A stretch of DNA of 64,000 nt from Sorangium cellulosum (lineage in GTDB: Bacteria > Myxococcota_A > Polyangia > Polyangiales > Polyangiaceae). A program made the position numbers and the translations under genes. The notes under the pieces were generated by a model that was given only the letters and a program-made list of their open reading frames with translations, had not been told where the DNA came from and did not search any database. Shown in pieces: positions 36,832 through 45,910 of the stretch. The DNA lies in contig NZ_CP012673.1 of NCBI RefSeq assembly GCF_002950945.1, forward strand, positions 5,889,001 through 5,953,000, written 5' to 3'. Numbering within the stretch: the stretch's first letter is position 1; each line of letters begins with the position of its first letter.

Positions 36832-39348
36832 CTAGGGGGTGCGGAAGGCGAGCACGCCTGCGTCGTCCGTCGTGTAGGTCCGGCCCGGGGTGACGCGGAA
36901 CTGCGCCTTTCCCCCCTGCACGACGGCGGCGACGTCGTAACCGGCCTTCGGCGTGAGGCCGGTGATCACGTGGCTGCGCGCCACGCCGGGCACCTGGTAG
37001 GCGAGCGGCCCCGCGTGGGCCTGCGGCGCCGCGCGGAACAGGACCGCCGTGCCCGCCACCAGCGCGCCCTCGAAGGCCGCGCCCTGGTCGCTCTCGATGT
37101 ACACGGCGGCATCCATCCGGGCGCCGCCGTCCGCGCCCTGCAGCACGTGCAGGAAGCGCACGTCCGCGGGGCCGGCGGGGTCCTCCACGACGAGGCGGTG
37201 GGTCGTCTGCTCCATCTCGGCGGCCTTCTCGACGTCCTCGGCCGGCGTCGCCTTCAGGACGGCGCTCCGCGGCAAGAGGCTCTGGACGAACAGCGCCTGG
37301 CCTCGCGGCGTCGCGACGCTGGCCGTCCGGCCCGCGATCTTGGGCGCCGCGGTCGTCATCAGGTTGAACCGCTTGAAGCGGCCGGCGGTGCGCGACGCAG
37401 CGCGGTCGTAGACGACGACGTGATCGGGCATGATCCACACGGCGGACCGGCTCGCGTGGACGATGTCGCTGGCGATGTCCGCCGGCGTCCAGGCGTTCGG
37501 GCGGGTGTTGTACAGGGCGGTCGCGTCCCCCTCGGCGAACACGTACCCCGCACCGCTGCTCATGCGCGTCGTCGGATCGCCGGCGGCGCGCCCCTCCCGC
37601 CACTGGCCGCCTCGCGCGACGATCTCCGTCTCGTACCAGCGCACCCGCGACGGCTTGTCGTTCTGCAGAGAGAGGGTGTTGTGGTAATCGGTCGTCGCCC
37701 CGATGAGGTTGTTCGAGTAGCTCGTGTGCTCCTTGGTCAGCCACTCGCCCTTGCGGTAGAGCCCGATCTGGTTGCAGTCGCCGATCTGGTGGTTGATGGT
37801 GACCCAGCCGCACCGCCAGGTGAACCACCGCGCGTCCTTCGCCCAGTCCGTGCGCGCGAGCACGCTGCCGCGGCCCGTCGCCCGCTCGAAGAAGACCGTG
37901 GGCATCGCCGGGCGAGGGTCCGGCGGGGGCGGCGCCGCCGGATCGAAGAGCATGAAGCTCAGGATGGCCCGGCTCGGGACCGGCGAGGCCCACACCCTGG
38001 ACGTGCGCGTGTAGAGCGCGGGCGCGCCGCCCTCGATCGCGTTGGCCACGATCCAGCGCGATTTCTGGAGGCGCGCGGCGTTCCCCGTGAGGTAGTCGTA
38101 GACGCCGAGCGAGCCGAACGTATCGACGAAGCGCGGCTCGAACCAGGCGCGCATCGTGTCGCCGTAGTTCGCCACCTCGTAGACCGGCCCGAGGTCGGGC
38201 CTCGACGCCATCGTGACCGGGGCGGGCGCGAGCGAGTGCAGGATCCCGTCCGTGAACCGATCCCAGTAGCCGCTGCGCAGCAGCCCGATCTGCGGGCCGG
38301 ACAGGGCGGGGGTGGCATACCCCGCCGTGTGCAGCGCGAGCAGCGCCTGGTGGAGGCTCGCGATGCCGCCGCCGTAGAGGAGGCCCTCCACGGGCAGGCC
38401 GCCGCTGGCGGCGCCGAGGCCGTCGGGCGGCGCGCCGAGGCGCTTCGCCGCGACCTCGGCGGCCTCGAAGAGGGCGTAGGCCTGGTAGAGCCAGGCGCCG
38501 GTCGCGTTCGCGCGGTAGCTGCGCAGCGTGTTGCCGAGCGCCTCCGGCGGCGAGCGCGGATCCAGCGGGCGGTCGTCCGCCTCGTCCATCGAGAGCGACA
38601 TCAAGGTGACCTGGCGGAGGTGGCCCAGGTAGAAGTTGTTCGCCGCCCACCGGAGCCGGTCCGGATCGCGGACCAGCACCGGATCGTTCACGACGCCGAT
38701 CGGCTGCGGGTGCTCGTTGCCCGCCGTGGCCGCGTGGAGGTTCTCGTCGGTCCACCGGAGGAAGACCTTCCTGATCTTCTCCTTGTCCGCCGCGCTCAGC
38801 ACGGGGCGGCCCTGGCCGTCGGTCGTGTTGTAGATCCAGTCCAGGGTCAGCGGGAACCCTTCTCCCCACCAGCGCGAGCGATCGCCGGTCGCGAACCCTG
38901 GGCCTCGAAAGGGCTTGTTCTCGGCGCGCCCCTTGCCGGCCTCCTCGATGGCGTACATCAGCAGGTTGCGCGCCCTGACCGCGTGGGCCGGCCGCGCCGC
39001 CACGACGGGATCGATGAGCGACATGAAGGCGAAGAACTCCGCGTACGCCTCGGTCGGATACTGCACGTACGCGTTGGTCCCGCCGTCCGGCCACGTCGGG
39101 TTCGGCCTGCCGTTCGGGAAGAAGCGGCTCTCGTAGGTCGCGATCGCGCGCTGGAGCGCGGGCAGGAGCGCGTCCTTGTACATGCGGTTGTTGCCGTCCG
39201 CGGCCCAGCTGCGCAGGCGGGGGAGGTGGTCGGGCGTGAGCCAGAGTCGCGGGTGACCGGCGACAGGCGCCGCGCCGGCGCGCGCCGCCGCGCCGACAAG
39301 GCACAAGGCGAGCACCGCGGTGGTTAGGACGTGTCTAATAGGTCGCAT
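36832..39348 (-). CDS. Secreted polysaccharide-lyase-like enzyme (heparinase II/III-like)
   Basis: An 838-aa exported protein. ATG 39348, preceded by GGGAGA, starts a clear signal peptide (VLTTAVLALCLVGAAARAGA). Residues 30-400 are alpha-helical toroid-like (HPRLWLTPDHLPRLRSWA is typical of heparinase/alginate lyase N-termini). The second half has a beta-sandwich character with TINHQIGDCNQIGLYRKGEW, resembling the heparinase II/III block (His-x-Asp then a Gly-Glu-Trp-Leu strand). Predicted to degrade an acidic polysaccharide outside the cell. The exact substrate and catalytic residues are not settled by eye, and it could belong to a different helical-plus-sandwich lyase family. Confidence 0.65.
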   Translation of the reverse strand: MRPIRHVLTTAVLALCLVGAAARAGAAPVAGHPRLWLTPDHLPRLRSWAADGNNRMYKDALLPALQRAIATYESRFFPNGRPNPTWPDGGTNAYVQYPTEAYAEFFAFMSLIDPVVAARPAHAVRARNLLMYAIEEAGKGRAENKPFRGPGFATGDRSRWWGEGFPLTLDWIYNTTDGQGRPVLSAADKEKIRKVFLRWTDENLHAATAGNEHPQPIGVVNDPVLVRDPDRLRWAANNFYLGHLRQVTLMSLSMDEADDRPLDPRSPPEALGNTLRSYRANATGAWLYQAYALFEAAEVAAKRLGAPPDGLGAASGGLPVEGLLYGGGIASLHQALLALHTAGYATPALSGPQIGLLRSGYWDRFTDGILHSLAPAPVTMASRPDLGPVYEVANYGDTMRAWFEPRFVDTFGSLGVYDYLTGNAARLQKSRWIVANAIEGGAPALYTRTSRVWASPVPSRAILSFMLFDPAAPPPPDPRPAMPTVFFERATGRGSVLARTDWAKDARWFTWRCGWVTINHQIGDCNQIGLYRKGEWLTKEHTSYSNNLIGATTDYHNTLSLQNDKPSRVRWYETEIVARGGQWREGRAAGDPTTRMSSGAGYVFAEGDATALYNTRPNAWTPADIASDIVHASRSAVWIMPDHVVVYDRAASRTAGRFKRFNLMTTAAPKIAGRTASVATPRGQALFVQSLLPRSAVLKATPAEDVEKAAEMEQTTHRLVVEDPAGPADVRFLHVLQGADGGARMDAAVYIESDQGAAFEGALVAGTAVLFRAAPQAHAGPLAYQVPGVARSHVITGLTPKAGYDVAAVVQGGKAQFRVTPGRTYTTDDAGVLAFRTP

Positions 39349-39837
39349 GCTGTCTCCCGGTGTTGCTCGGCGCGAAGGGCCGCGCCGGCCGTCGTCTGCC
39401 AGCGTCGGCCAGCACGCGTCATGCCGAGTACATGCGTGCGCGCCACGCGTCATCCGGAAACACGCCAGACGTCCGCGGCAAACGCGCGCGGGGCGCCGAT
39501 CGCGGGAAACGTGCTCCGCTGGGAGCGACCGAGTCGCGGCGACGCCTGCGAAACAGGACAGAAACGCGGCCGTCAGTCCGCGTGGCCCGCGGGGCGCGCG
39601 GCGCGTCAATGAAGCGCCGCGCTGCTGGCCCGGGACGAGGTCCCGGCGGGAACACTGAGCGCTGAAAAGTCCGCTGCCCGCTGAACCGCAGGAATACGAC
39701 GCGCCGACGCCCACGCCGACGACGTCATCCGCCGCGGCGCAGGGTGGCAAGGGTGGTGGAAGACAAAGCGCCCTCACTCGACAGGCGACGCGAATCTGTC
39801 ACACATGTCAGCGGGTCTGCCTCTATACTCCAACAAG
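39349..39837. other. Gap upstream of the DUF2378 gene
   Basis: About 490 bp between divergent genes. A TATACT hexamer at 39824-39829 is the only clear promoter-like signal. It lies 9-14 nt before ATG 39838, which would give an almost leaderless transcript. Other frames in the gap look like shadows. Confidence 0.45.
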
Positions 39838-40461
39838 ATGGGAGCAATCCGCAGTATGCAGGCGCCAGACTTCGCCCCGTTCCTGGGCGATCCCCGGATC
39901 GTCGCGGAAGGCAACTACGTGAAGGGGACGCTCCTCAGCGCTCGTGCCCAGGCCATACGGCAGAACTACGGCGACCGGTTCGTGGCGGATCTCGGCCGCC
40001 AGCTCTCGCCGCAGGCGGCCCGCTACCTGCTCGTTCCGCAGCTCCCCTCGTCCTGGAACGAGCTCGGGCCGATGACCGAGATCGACCTCGCGCTCCTGAA
40101 CGGGGTCTTCGGCGGCAAGCTCGAGAAGATGCGCCACTTCGGCGCGGACGTCGCCCGGCACGATCTGACGACGGTCTACAAGACCATGTCGGGCTCACCG
40201 TCGCTCCTCTTCAAGCGCATCGGCCTCGTCTTCAAGACGTACTTCAAGTTCGGCGACATGAGCACGGCCAATGTCAGCGAGGTCTCGGGGACGGTCACGC
40301 TGTCGGGCGGCGGTATCCCTTACTACGTGTGCAGCCAGGGGATCCTGGGCTGGCTCGAGGGGGGCCTCCAGCTCTCGGGCAGCCGGCGCATCGCGGTCGA
40401 CCACACGGCGTGCAGGCACCACGGGGCGCCGCGCTGCGTCTGGTCGGTGAGCTGGGGGTGA
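39838..40461 (+). CDS. DUF2378/TIGR02265-like myxobacterial protein
   Basis: A 207-aa protein similar in pattern to the Myxococcales-restricted TIGR02265 family. It shows VKGTLLSARAQAIRQNYGD at the start, LPSSWNELGPM in the middle, and a C-terminal His/Cys block (DHTACRHHGAPRCVWSVSW) matching the family ending. That end also recalls V4R-type small-molecule-binding domains. Function of the family is unknown. ATG 39838 is chosen because of TATACT just upstream; ATG 39805 and 39856 are in frame. The next gene converges, 16 bp away. Confidence 0.7.
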   Translation: MGAIRSMQAPDFAPFLGDPRIVAEGNYVKGTLLSARAQAIRQNYGDRFVADLGRQLSPQAARYLLVPQLPSSWNELGPMTEIDLALLNGVFGGKLEKMRHFGADVARHDLTTVYKTMSGSPSLLFKRIGLVFKTYFKFGDMSTANVSEVSGTVTLSGGGIPYYVCSQGILGWLEGGLQLSGSRRIAVDHTACRHHGAPRCVWSVSWG

Positions 40462-40477
40462 GCCGAGGGAGCATCGA

Positions 40478-41806
40478 TCACCCCTCCCGCGGCCGGCCGC
40501 GGCGCCGCTTCCCCTCTGCGGCCGGTCGAGCCGCCGCGGCCACGCGGAGCAGCTCCTGGAAGTGCCGCTCCACCGGGCCGAGATCGATGCCGTCCATGAA
40601 CGAGGTGAAGGCGAAGTAGGGCAGCAGCGTCTGCCACGCGCGCAGCCAGCCCGGCAGGTAACGCGGGCGCTCGAGCACTCCGGCCGCGCGCAGCTCCGCG
40701 AGCACCGCGATGTCGTCGAGCGCAATCCGGCCGCACACGAGCAGCTCCACCTCGTCGCGCAGCCCGCCGCGCAGCACCGCGGCGAGGAAGGCGTAGACCT
40801 CGAGCAGCCCGGCCAGGTAGCAGGCGTCCTTGGTGAAGGGCGCGCCGCCCTCGCAGAGCCCGCCGCGGCAGACGCGCTGCGCGTCGAAATAGGCGTCGCG
40901 GCGCTCGGCGCCGCGCTCGCGCAGATAGCGGTAGAGGTCGAGGAAGCTCGCGCCCTGCTCGGCCATGTCCACGAGGCGCACCCGCTCGGCGAGCCGGGTG
41001 AGGCGGCCGATCGAGAGCGAGCGGCTGTACAGCTCGGCGAAGATGGCGAGCCCCTCCTGGGTGCGCGTGGTGCGCGGGCCGCCCGAGCGCAGGAACGAGA
41101 ACCGCGGCTGCGCCGCGCCGTTGTGCGCGGTGAGGGCGTGCGTCTCCACCTCGTGGTGCCACAGCCCCTCGGCTTCCCAGGACGCGAAGGTGGCCTCCGG
41201 CCGGATGCGGACCCGGCTCATGCCGGCCACCACCTTGGCGGTGATGCGCGGATCGAGCGCAACCTCGATGTCGAGCGGCGGCCGGCGCGCGGCGACGCGC
41301 GCGGCGAGCGCCTCCCGGAGGGCGCCGGCGTCGAGCGGCTCCTCCTCGGGATCGCTGGCCTCGTCCCAGCCGTGCACGCGCAGGCGCTCGGTGAGGTGCT
41401 CGGCGAGATCGATGTTCCTGAGCGCGCCCCCGAAGAACCGGGAGCGCGCGCTGCCGTAGAGCTCCCGCGACCGCGCGGAGAACTCGCGCGTGCCCGCGGC
41501 CGCGAGCAGCTCCGTGGCCTGGATCTGCGCGCCGACGTTGTCCCGCAGCCAGCCGAGCGCCGGCGCGTCCCCGTCGATCGACCGCAGGAGCTCGCGCAGA
41601 TCGGCGGCGCGCCGCGCGAGCCCGTCGCGATCGACGCGGTACTCGACCTCGGGGAGCTGGCCCTCGCCGGAAGCGAAGAAGCGCTCCTCCACCTCGCGGG
41701 GCCAGGCGATGTCCTCGAGCAGCCCGAGGGCCTTGCCCTGCGCGAGGCGGCCGCCGACCCGATCGAGCTGCTCCAGCACGGCGCGTTCGATGCTCACGGA
41801 TCCCAT
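40478..41806 (-). CDS. DUF1704 / MATCAP-type metallopeptidase (QEGLA motif)
   Basis: A 442-aa protein of the family annotated as flavohemoglobin expression-modulating QEGLA motif protein and related to the tubulin carboxypeptidases MATCAP. The zinc site is visible as HEVETH at residues 218-223 in WHHEVETHALTAHNG, and the QEGLA motif as TQEGLAIF at 250-256. This supports a gluzincin-like peptidase, with bacterial substrates unknown. Start ATG 41806 gives MGSVSIERAVLEQLDRVGG. The WYL regulator gene lies 52 bp upstream on the same strand, so they may be co-transcribed. Confidence 0.85.
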   Translation of the reverse strand: MGSVSIERAVLEQLDRVGGRLAQGKALGLLEDIAWPREVEERFFASGEGQLPEVEYRVDRDGLARRAADLRELLRSIDGDAPALGWLRDNVGAQIQATELLAAAGTREFSARSRELYGSARSRFFGGALRNIDLAEHLTERLRVHGWDEASDPEEEPLDAGALREALAARVAARRPPLDIEVALDPRITAKVVAGMSRVRIRPEATFASWEAEGLWHHEVETHALTAHNGAAQPRFSFLRSGGPRTTRTQEGLAIFAELYSRSLSIGRLTRLAERVRLVDMAEQGASFLDLYRYLRERGAERRDAYFDAQRVCRGGLCEGGAPFTKDACYLAGLLEVYAFLAAVLRGGLRDEVELLVCGRIALDDIAVLAELRAAGVLERPRYLPGWLRAWQTLLPYFAFTSFMDGIDLGPVERHFQELLRVAAAARPAAEGKRRRGRPREG

Positions 41807-41858
41807 GGTCGCCCGGACGTCCGGGCGCGGGAAGCGGCTCCTCCGCAGCCTGGGTCCT

Positions 41859-42848
41859 TCACCGCGCGCCCGGGTCCTGCGCCGCGGCCTCGGTCCGCCC
41901 CGCGGCCCGGGCGAGGCGCTCGGAGAGGCGGCGGAGGTGCTCGATGAGCTCCTTCGGCTCGTGCACCTCGAACTCGAACCCCAGAAAGCCGAGGTAGAAC
42001 GCGAGCGCCTCGAGGCTGTCGCCGCCGGCGTGGACCAGGCAGCGCTCCGGCCCGCGCTCCTCGATGCGCCCGGCCACGCCGGACAGCCGCGCCGCGACGA
42101 CGTCCGCGGGGGCGTGCACGGTCACGCGCGCGCGGAGCCGGTACGCGTCCGTCGAGACCGCCTGCGAGACGTACGCGGCCACGTCGTCGGAGGGCAGCGG
42201 GCGCGGCTTGAAGCGGCGCCCGGTCGTCGGCCTGCCGCGGATGCGATCGACACGGAACGTCCGCCACCCTTCGCGCTCGAGGTCGTACGCGAGCAGGTAC
42301 CAGCGGTGGCTCGTATGCACGAGCCGGTAGGGCTCGACGAGCCGCGCGCTCTCCGCGCCCTCGCGGCTGCTGTACTCGAAGCGCAGGACCTCGGCGTCGC
42401 GGCACGCGTTCGCCATCACCGCGAGCGCGTCCGCGTCGAAGCCGGGGCCGACGTCGCCGAGGCGCACGCTCACCGCGTCGAGCGCGCTCACCTTGCGCCG
42501 GAGCCGCTTCGGCAAGACCTGCTCCAGCTTCCCGAGCGCGCGGACCGACGCCTCCTCCAGCCCCTTCACGGGCCCGGTCGCCGCGACCCGCAGCCCCACC
42601 GCGACGGCGACGGCCTCGTCGTCCTCGAGCGGCAGCGGCGGCAGCTCCTTCCCCGCGCCCAGCTGGTAGCCGCCGCCGACGCCCGTGGCCGCGTGCACCG
42701 GGTACCCGAGGCTCCGGAGCCGGTCCACGTCGCGCCGGACGCTGCGCTCGGTGACCTCGAGCTCACGCCCGAGCTCCGCGCCCGCCCAGAAACGCCGGGA
42801 CTGGAGCAGGGACAAGAGCTTCAGCAGGCGCGCGGAGGTCTGGATCAC
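41859..42848 (-). CDS. WYL-domain transcriptional regulator (DeoR-like HTH)
   Basis: A 329-aa regulator. The N-terminal winged helix-turn-helix (KLLSLLQSRRFWAGAELGRE, then VTERSVRRDVDRLRSLGYPV) recognises DNA. The central WYL domain (SSREGAESARLVEPYRLVHT, then RWYLLAYDLEREGWRTFRVD) probably binds a ligand, and a WCX-like C-terminal segment follows. GTG 42848 is preceded by AGAGGAG. A 9-bp inverted repeat lies 15 nt upstream of the start, so autoregulation is likely. The same half-site recurs near the next two genes on the right. Confidence 0.92.
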   Translation of the reverse strand: MIQTSARLLKLLSLLQSRRFWAGAELGRELEVTERSVRRDVDRLRSLGYPVHAATGVGGGYQLGAGKELPPLPLEDDEAVAVAVGLRVAATGPVKGLEEASVRALGKLEQVLPKRLRRKVSALDAVSVRLGDVGPGFDADALAVMANACRDAEVLRFEYSSREGAESARLVEPYRLVHTSHRWYLLAYDLEREGWRTFRVDRIRGRPTTGRRFKPRPLPSDDVAAYVSQAVSTDAYRLRARVTVHAPADVVAARLSGVAGRIEERGPERCLVHAGGDSLEALAFYLGFLGFEFEVHEPKELIEHLRRLSERLARAAGRTEAAAQDPGAR

Positions 42849-42862
42849 GTGCGGCTCCTCTT

Positions 42863-42887
42863 ATTGCGGACCGAATCTGTCCGCAAT
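42863..42887. promoter_or_regulatory. Candidate operator between WYL and GFA genes
   Basis: ATTGCGGAC (42863-42871) and GTCCGCAAT (42879-42887) form a perfect 9-bp inverted repeat with a 7-nt spacer in the divergent promoter region. The half-site recurs at 43481 and 43503. Assignment to the adjacent WYL regulator is inference. Confidence 0.65.
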
Positions 42888-42961
42888 CCAGAGTAACCTC
42901 CTCTCATCACCTGGGCGAGACACCCGAAGGGGTCCCGCCCGCATCCCTGGAGCTTTCGCCC

Positions 42962-43429
42962 ATGAGCAACCCCACCTCCGAGCAGAGCACGACGACCCCC
43001 GGCACCCGGGCCTACAAGGGCAGCTGCCCCTGCGGCGCCGTGCGCTTCGAAGCCGACCTCGACCTGAGCGCCGGCACGACCCGGTGCAACTGCACCATCT
43101 GCAAGAAGACGCAGTGGTGGGGCTGCATCACCACGCCGAGCGCCTTCCGGCTGCTCGCCGGCGAGGAGGTCCTCGGCGACCACACGCGGTCCGAGGCCGG
43201 CCACGGCCGCTTCTGCAAGACGTGCGGGGTCCGGGTCTTCGGGCACGGAGACATCCCGGAGCTCGGCGGAGCGTACTATTCCGTGAACCTGAACTGCCTC
43301 GACGGCGTGGACCTCACCGGCGTCCCGGTGAGCTACCTCGACGGGCTCCACGACACCTGGGAGCTGCTCGCCACGGCGCCGCACGTGGATCCGGTCGTGG
43401 CCGCGCAGCGCTCCCAGGCGAGCGGCTGA
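42962..43429 (+). CDS. GFA/CENP-V-family zinc protein
   Basis: A 155-aa protein of the glutathione-dependent formaldehyde-activating (GFA) fold. The zinc-binding cysteines are in place: SCPCGAVRFEA, TRCNCTICKKTQWWG and CKTCGVRVFGHGD. Such proteins were linked to S-hydroxymethylglutathione formation or act as C-S lyases, and many are uncharacterised. Start ATG 42962 follows CTGGAG. It is divergent from the WYL regulator gene and shares its palindromic operator region, which suggests control by that regulator. Confidence 0.88.
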   Translation: MSNPTSEQSTTTPGTRAYKGSCPCGAVRFEADLDLSAGTTRCNCTICKKTQWWGCITTPSAFRLLAGEEVLGDHTRSEAGHGRFCKTCGVRVFGHGDIPELGGAYYSVNLNCLDGVDLTGVPVSYLDGLHDTWELLATAPHVDPVVAAQRSQASG

Positions 43430-43480
43430 GCCGCGCCGGGGGCAGCCGTCGATCCTCCGGGGCCCGCCGGCGGCCCCCGG

Positions 43481-43515
43481 ATCGCGGACACGGCTGGCCA
43501 CTATTGCGGACAGAG
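43481..43515 (+). promoter_or_regulatory. Direct repeats of the WYL half-site upstream of the lactonase-like gene
   Basis: ATCGCGGACA (43481-43490) and ATTGCGGACAGAG (43503-43515) repeat the operator half-site in direct orientation, 22 bp apart (two helical turns). TTATCCTCC follows at about 43524, a place where a -10 would be expected. This lies about 70-105 nt before ATG 43587. Confidence 0.5.
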
Positions 43516-43586
43516 CGTCGTCGTTATCCTCCCCGCCATCCGCTCGCTGCGCCCTCGACGGCCCGCGGCGGCGAGAGTGAGGAGAT

Positions 43587-44486
43587 ATGACGTCCCTTGA
43601 ACGATGGCTGGCTGCTCTGTTCCTCGTGCTCCTGCCCTCCTGCGCCAGGAGCGCGCCCGCGCCTGCTCCCGCGCCCGCCCCCGCGGCGCCGCCCGCCCCC
43701 GCGGCGCAGGGAGGGCCGGAGGCCCCCGCGGAAGTGCGGTTCTACGCGCTCGACTGCGGTCGAGCCGACATCAAGGACATGGCGGCGTTCGGCGACAACG
43801 GCCCCCCGCGGCAGCTGGTCGCGTCGTGTTACCTCATCCGCCACCCCCGCGGCACATTGCTGTGGGATACGGGGATCAGCGACGCGATCGCCGAGACCAA
43901 GGGCGGGGTCGTCCATCCTCCCTCGGGCATCCGGTTCCACGTCGAGACGCCGCTGCGCGAGCGCCTGCGCGCGCTGGAGCTCACGCCCGCCGACGTGCAG
44001 TACGTGGCCTTCTCGCACCTGCACGTCGACCACGCGGGCAACGCCAACCTGTTCCCGACCTCGACGTGGATCTTGCAGCGGCGCGAGCTCGAGTGGGCGA
44101 CCGCGACGCCGCCGCCGCCGACGATCGATCCGGCGCTCATCTCCGCGTACCGCGAGGCGAAGCTCAAGCTCCTCGACGGGGAAGCGGACCTCTTCGGCGA
44201 CGGCGCCGTCAGGGTCGTGCCGACGCCCGGCCACACCCCCGGTCACCAGAGCCTGATCGTCCGGCTCCGCCGCGCAGGGACACTCGTGATCTCGGGGGAT
44301 CTCTGCCACACCCACGGAAACTGGCAGGAGCGCCGCGTGCCCCCCTTCAACACCGATCGCGAGGAGTCCATCCGCTCGATGGAGCGCATCCACGCGATGA
44401 TCGGCGCGACCGGCGCCCGCTTCGTGGTGCAGCACGAGCCCGATGATCTCGCGGCTCTCCCGCGGTTCCCTGCGTACCTCGATTGA
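43587..44486 (+). CDS. Exported metallo-beta-lactamase-fold hydrolase, N-acyl homoserine lactonase-like
   Basis: A 299-aa lipoprotein-like enzyme. Signal with lipobox (LFLVLLPSCARS) followed by an Ala/Pro linker (residues 23-47). The MBL core has SHLHVDHAGN (HxHxDH), PTPGHTPGH and ISGDLCH, the dinuclear zinc ligands. The LDCG start and WDTGISDAIAE segment recall the AttM/AiiA lactonase branch that opens quorum-sensing lactones. Outer localisation would be unusual for a cytoplasmic-type quorum-quencher. A good GAGGAGAT precedes ATG 43587. Other MBL hydrolases of this branch exist, so the substrate is provisional. Confidence 0.8.
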   Translation: MTSLERWLAALFLVLLPSCARSAPAPAPAPAPAAPPAPAAQGGPEAPAEVRFYALDCGRADIKDMAAFGDNGPPRQLVASCYLIRHPRGTLLWDTGISDAIAETKGGVVHPPSGIRFHVETPLRERLRALELTPADVQYVAFSHLHVDHAGNANLFPTSTWILQRRELEWATATPPPPTIDPALISAYREAKLKLLDGEADLFGDGAVRVVPTPGHTPGHQSLIVRLRRAGTLVISGDLCHTHGNWQERRVPPFNTDREESIRSMERIHAMIGATGARFVVQHEPDDLAALPRFPAYLD

Positions 44487-44596
44487 CCTCCTCGCCGCGC
44501 ACGCCGCGACCTCTCGCGGAACATCGATGGGGGTCTCTGTCGCTGGACGCGCCGTGATGGGGATATCGCGGTCGGAGCGGACCGCGCCCTCCGCCC

Positions 44597-45910
44597 TCAG
44601 GCGGCGGCCCGCCCGCTCCCTCCGAACGCCGCCCTCGCGAGCACCCGCCAGAGCGCCTCGGCGCTCTCCTCCCACGACGGCGGCGCCGCCTCGGCGAACG
44701 CGCGCTCGTCCCAGGTCCGCGCGAGCGCCTCGCGGAGCGCCCTGCCGAGCGCGGCCGCATCGCGCGGCGGGACGAGCACGCCGGTGCGCCCCGGCTCGAC
44801 CACCTCCGGGATGCCACCCACCCGCGTGGCCACCACGGGGCGCGCCGCGGCGAGCGCCTCCAGCACCACGTTCGGGGTGCCCTCCGCCCAGCTCGGAAGC
44901 ACCAGGAGGTCGGTCGCGGCGAGATAACGGGCTACCTCGGACAGCGGCCGCGACCCGACCGCCAGGATCCGCCCGCGCTCCTCGCCCAGGTCCCGCCCAC
45001 CGCGCTCCCGGTCGCGCGCCCGCTCCCGGTCGCGGCGCGCGGCGGCCTGCTCGACCGCGCGCCGCTCCGGGCCCTCGCCGACCACCACGAGATGGACCGG
45101 CCCGGCGACCTCTCCGCCCGGCGCGCCGAGCGCCTCGAAGGCCTCGAGCAGCTCGCCGATGCCCTTCGGGCGGACGACGTTCCCGACGAACGTGACGATG
45201 CGCCCGCGCTCCGGGAGCCCGAGCTCCCGCCGGGCGGCGAGCCGGTCGCCCGGGCGAAAGAGCGCGCGATCGACCCCGTTGCGCACGAGCACCACGCGCT
45301 CCCTCGGGGCGCCGAGCGCCGCGAGCGCCTCGACCATGGGGCGGCTCACGCCGATGGCGCAGGCGGCCGAGCGGAGCGCGCCGCCGACGAGCGGACGCAC
45401 CGAGCGCCAGCGGGCGACGACGTTCACGTCGGTGCCATGGGCCTTCACCGCATAGGGGAGCCGGAGCACCCGCGCGAGCACGGCCGCGGCGCAGGCGTCG
45501 GGATAAAGCCACGCCCCCAGCACGACATCGAACCGTCCGCGCAGCTGCGGCACGAGCGGCAAGAGCCCCGCCAGGTAGAGCGGCGCGTTCACCGGCGCGA
45601 GCACCCGGCCCGCCCCCGGAAGGTACGGCGCGCGCGGGTGGACCACCGGGACGCCGTCGATCTCGTCGCGCTCCGGCACCGCCGCGAGGCGCCCGGGGCG
45701 CGTGCGCGCGCCGAGGAGCGAGACGCCGGGGTGGTACGGGATCGTCGCGAGGACCTCCACCTCGCACCAACGCGAGAGCGCCGCGAGCTGCTGGCGCTGG
45801 AACGCGCAGGCCAGCGGCTCGACCCGGTTGGGGAAGATGCGCGTCACCCAGAGGACGCGCAGCGGCCTCGATCGTCCACCTCCATCGAGATCCTCGCCGG
45901 GCTTGCTCAT
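44597..45910 (-). CDS. Glycosyltransferase family 4
   Basis: A 437-aa GT-B enzyme. ATG 45910 gives MSKPGEDLDGGG and then the first Rossmann strand (RVLWVTRIFPN). Further upstream the open frame is shadow. Conserved GT4 features are FVGNVVRPKGIGELLEAFE and the C-terminal donor-binding EGTPNVVLEALAAARPVVAT with the E-x7-E spacing, plus VGGIPEVV. It transfers a nucleotide-sugar-derived residue to an acceptor, likely during exopolysaccharide assembly because the neighbouring genes are an outer-membrane barrel and an EpsZ-like priming transferase. Confidence 0.9.
   Translation of the reverse strand: MSKPGEDLDGGGRSRPLRVLWVTRIFPNRVEPLACAFQRQQLAALSRWCEVEVLATIPYHPGVSLLGARTRPGRLAAVPERDEIDGVPVVHPRAPYLPGAGRVLAPVNAPLYLAGLLPLVPQLRGRFDVVLGAWLYPDACAAAVLARVLRLPYAVKAHGTDVNVVARWRSVRPLVGGALRSAACAIGVSRPMVEALAALGAPRERVVLVRNGVDRALFRPGDRLAARRELGLPERGRIVTFVGNVVRPKGIGELLEAFEALGAPGGEVAGPVHLVVVGEGPERRAVEQAAARRDRERARDRERGGRDLGEERGRILAVGSRPLSEVARYLAATDLLVLPSWAEGTPNVVLEALAAARPVVATRVGGIPEVVEPGRTGVLVPPRDAAALGRALREALARTWDERAFAEAAPPSWEESAEALWRVLARAAFGGSGRAAA

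Noticed and set aside
36970-39327. 785-codon plus-strand frame
   Set aside because: Complement of the secreted lyase-like gene; no signal peptide or domain, and composition typical of a shadow.
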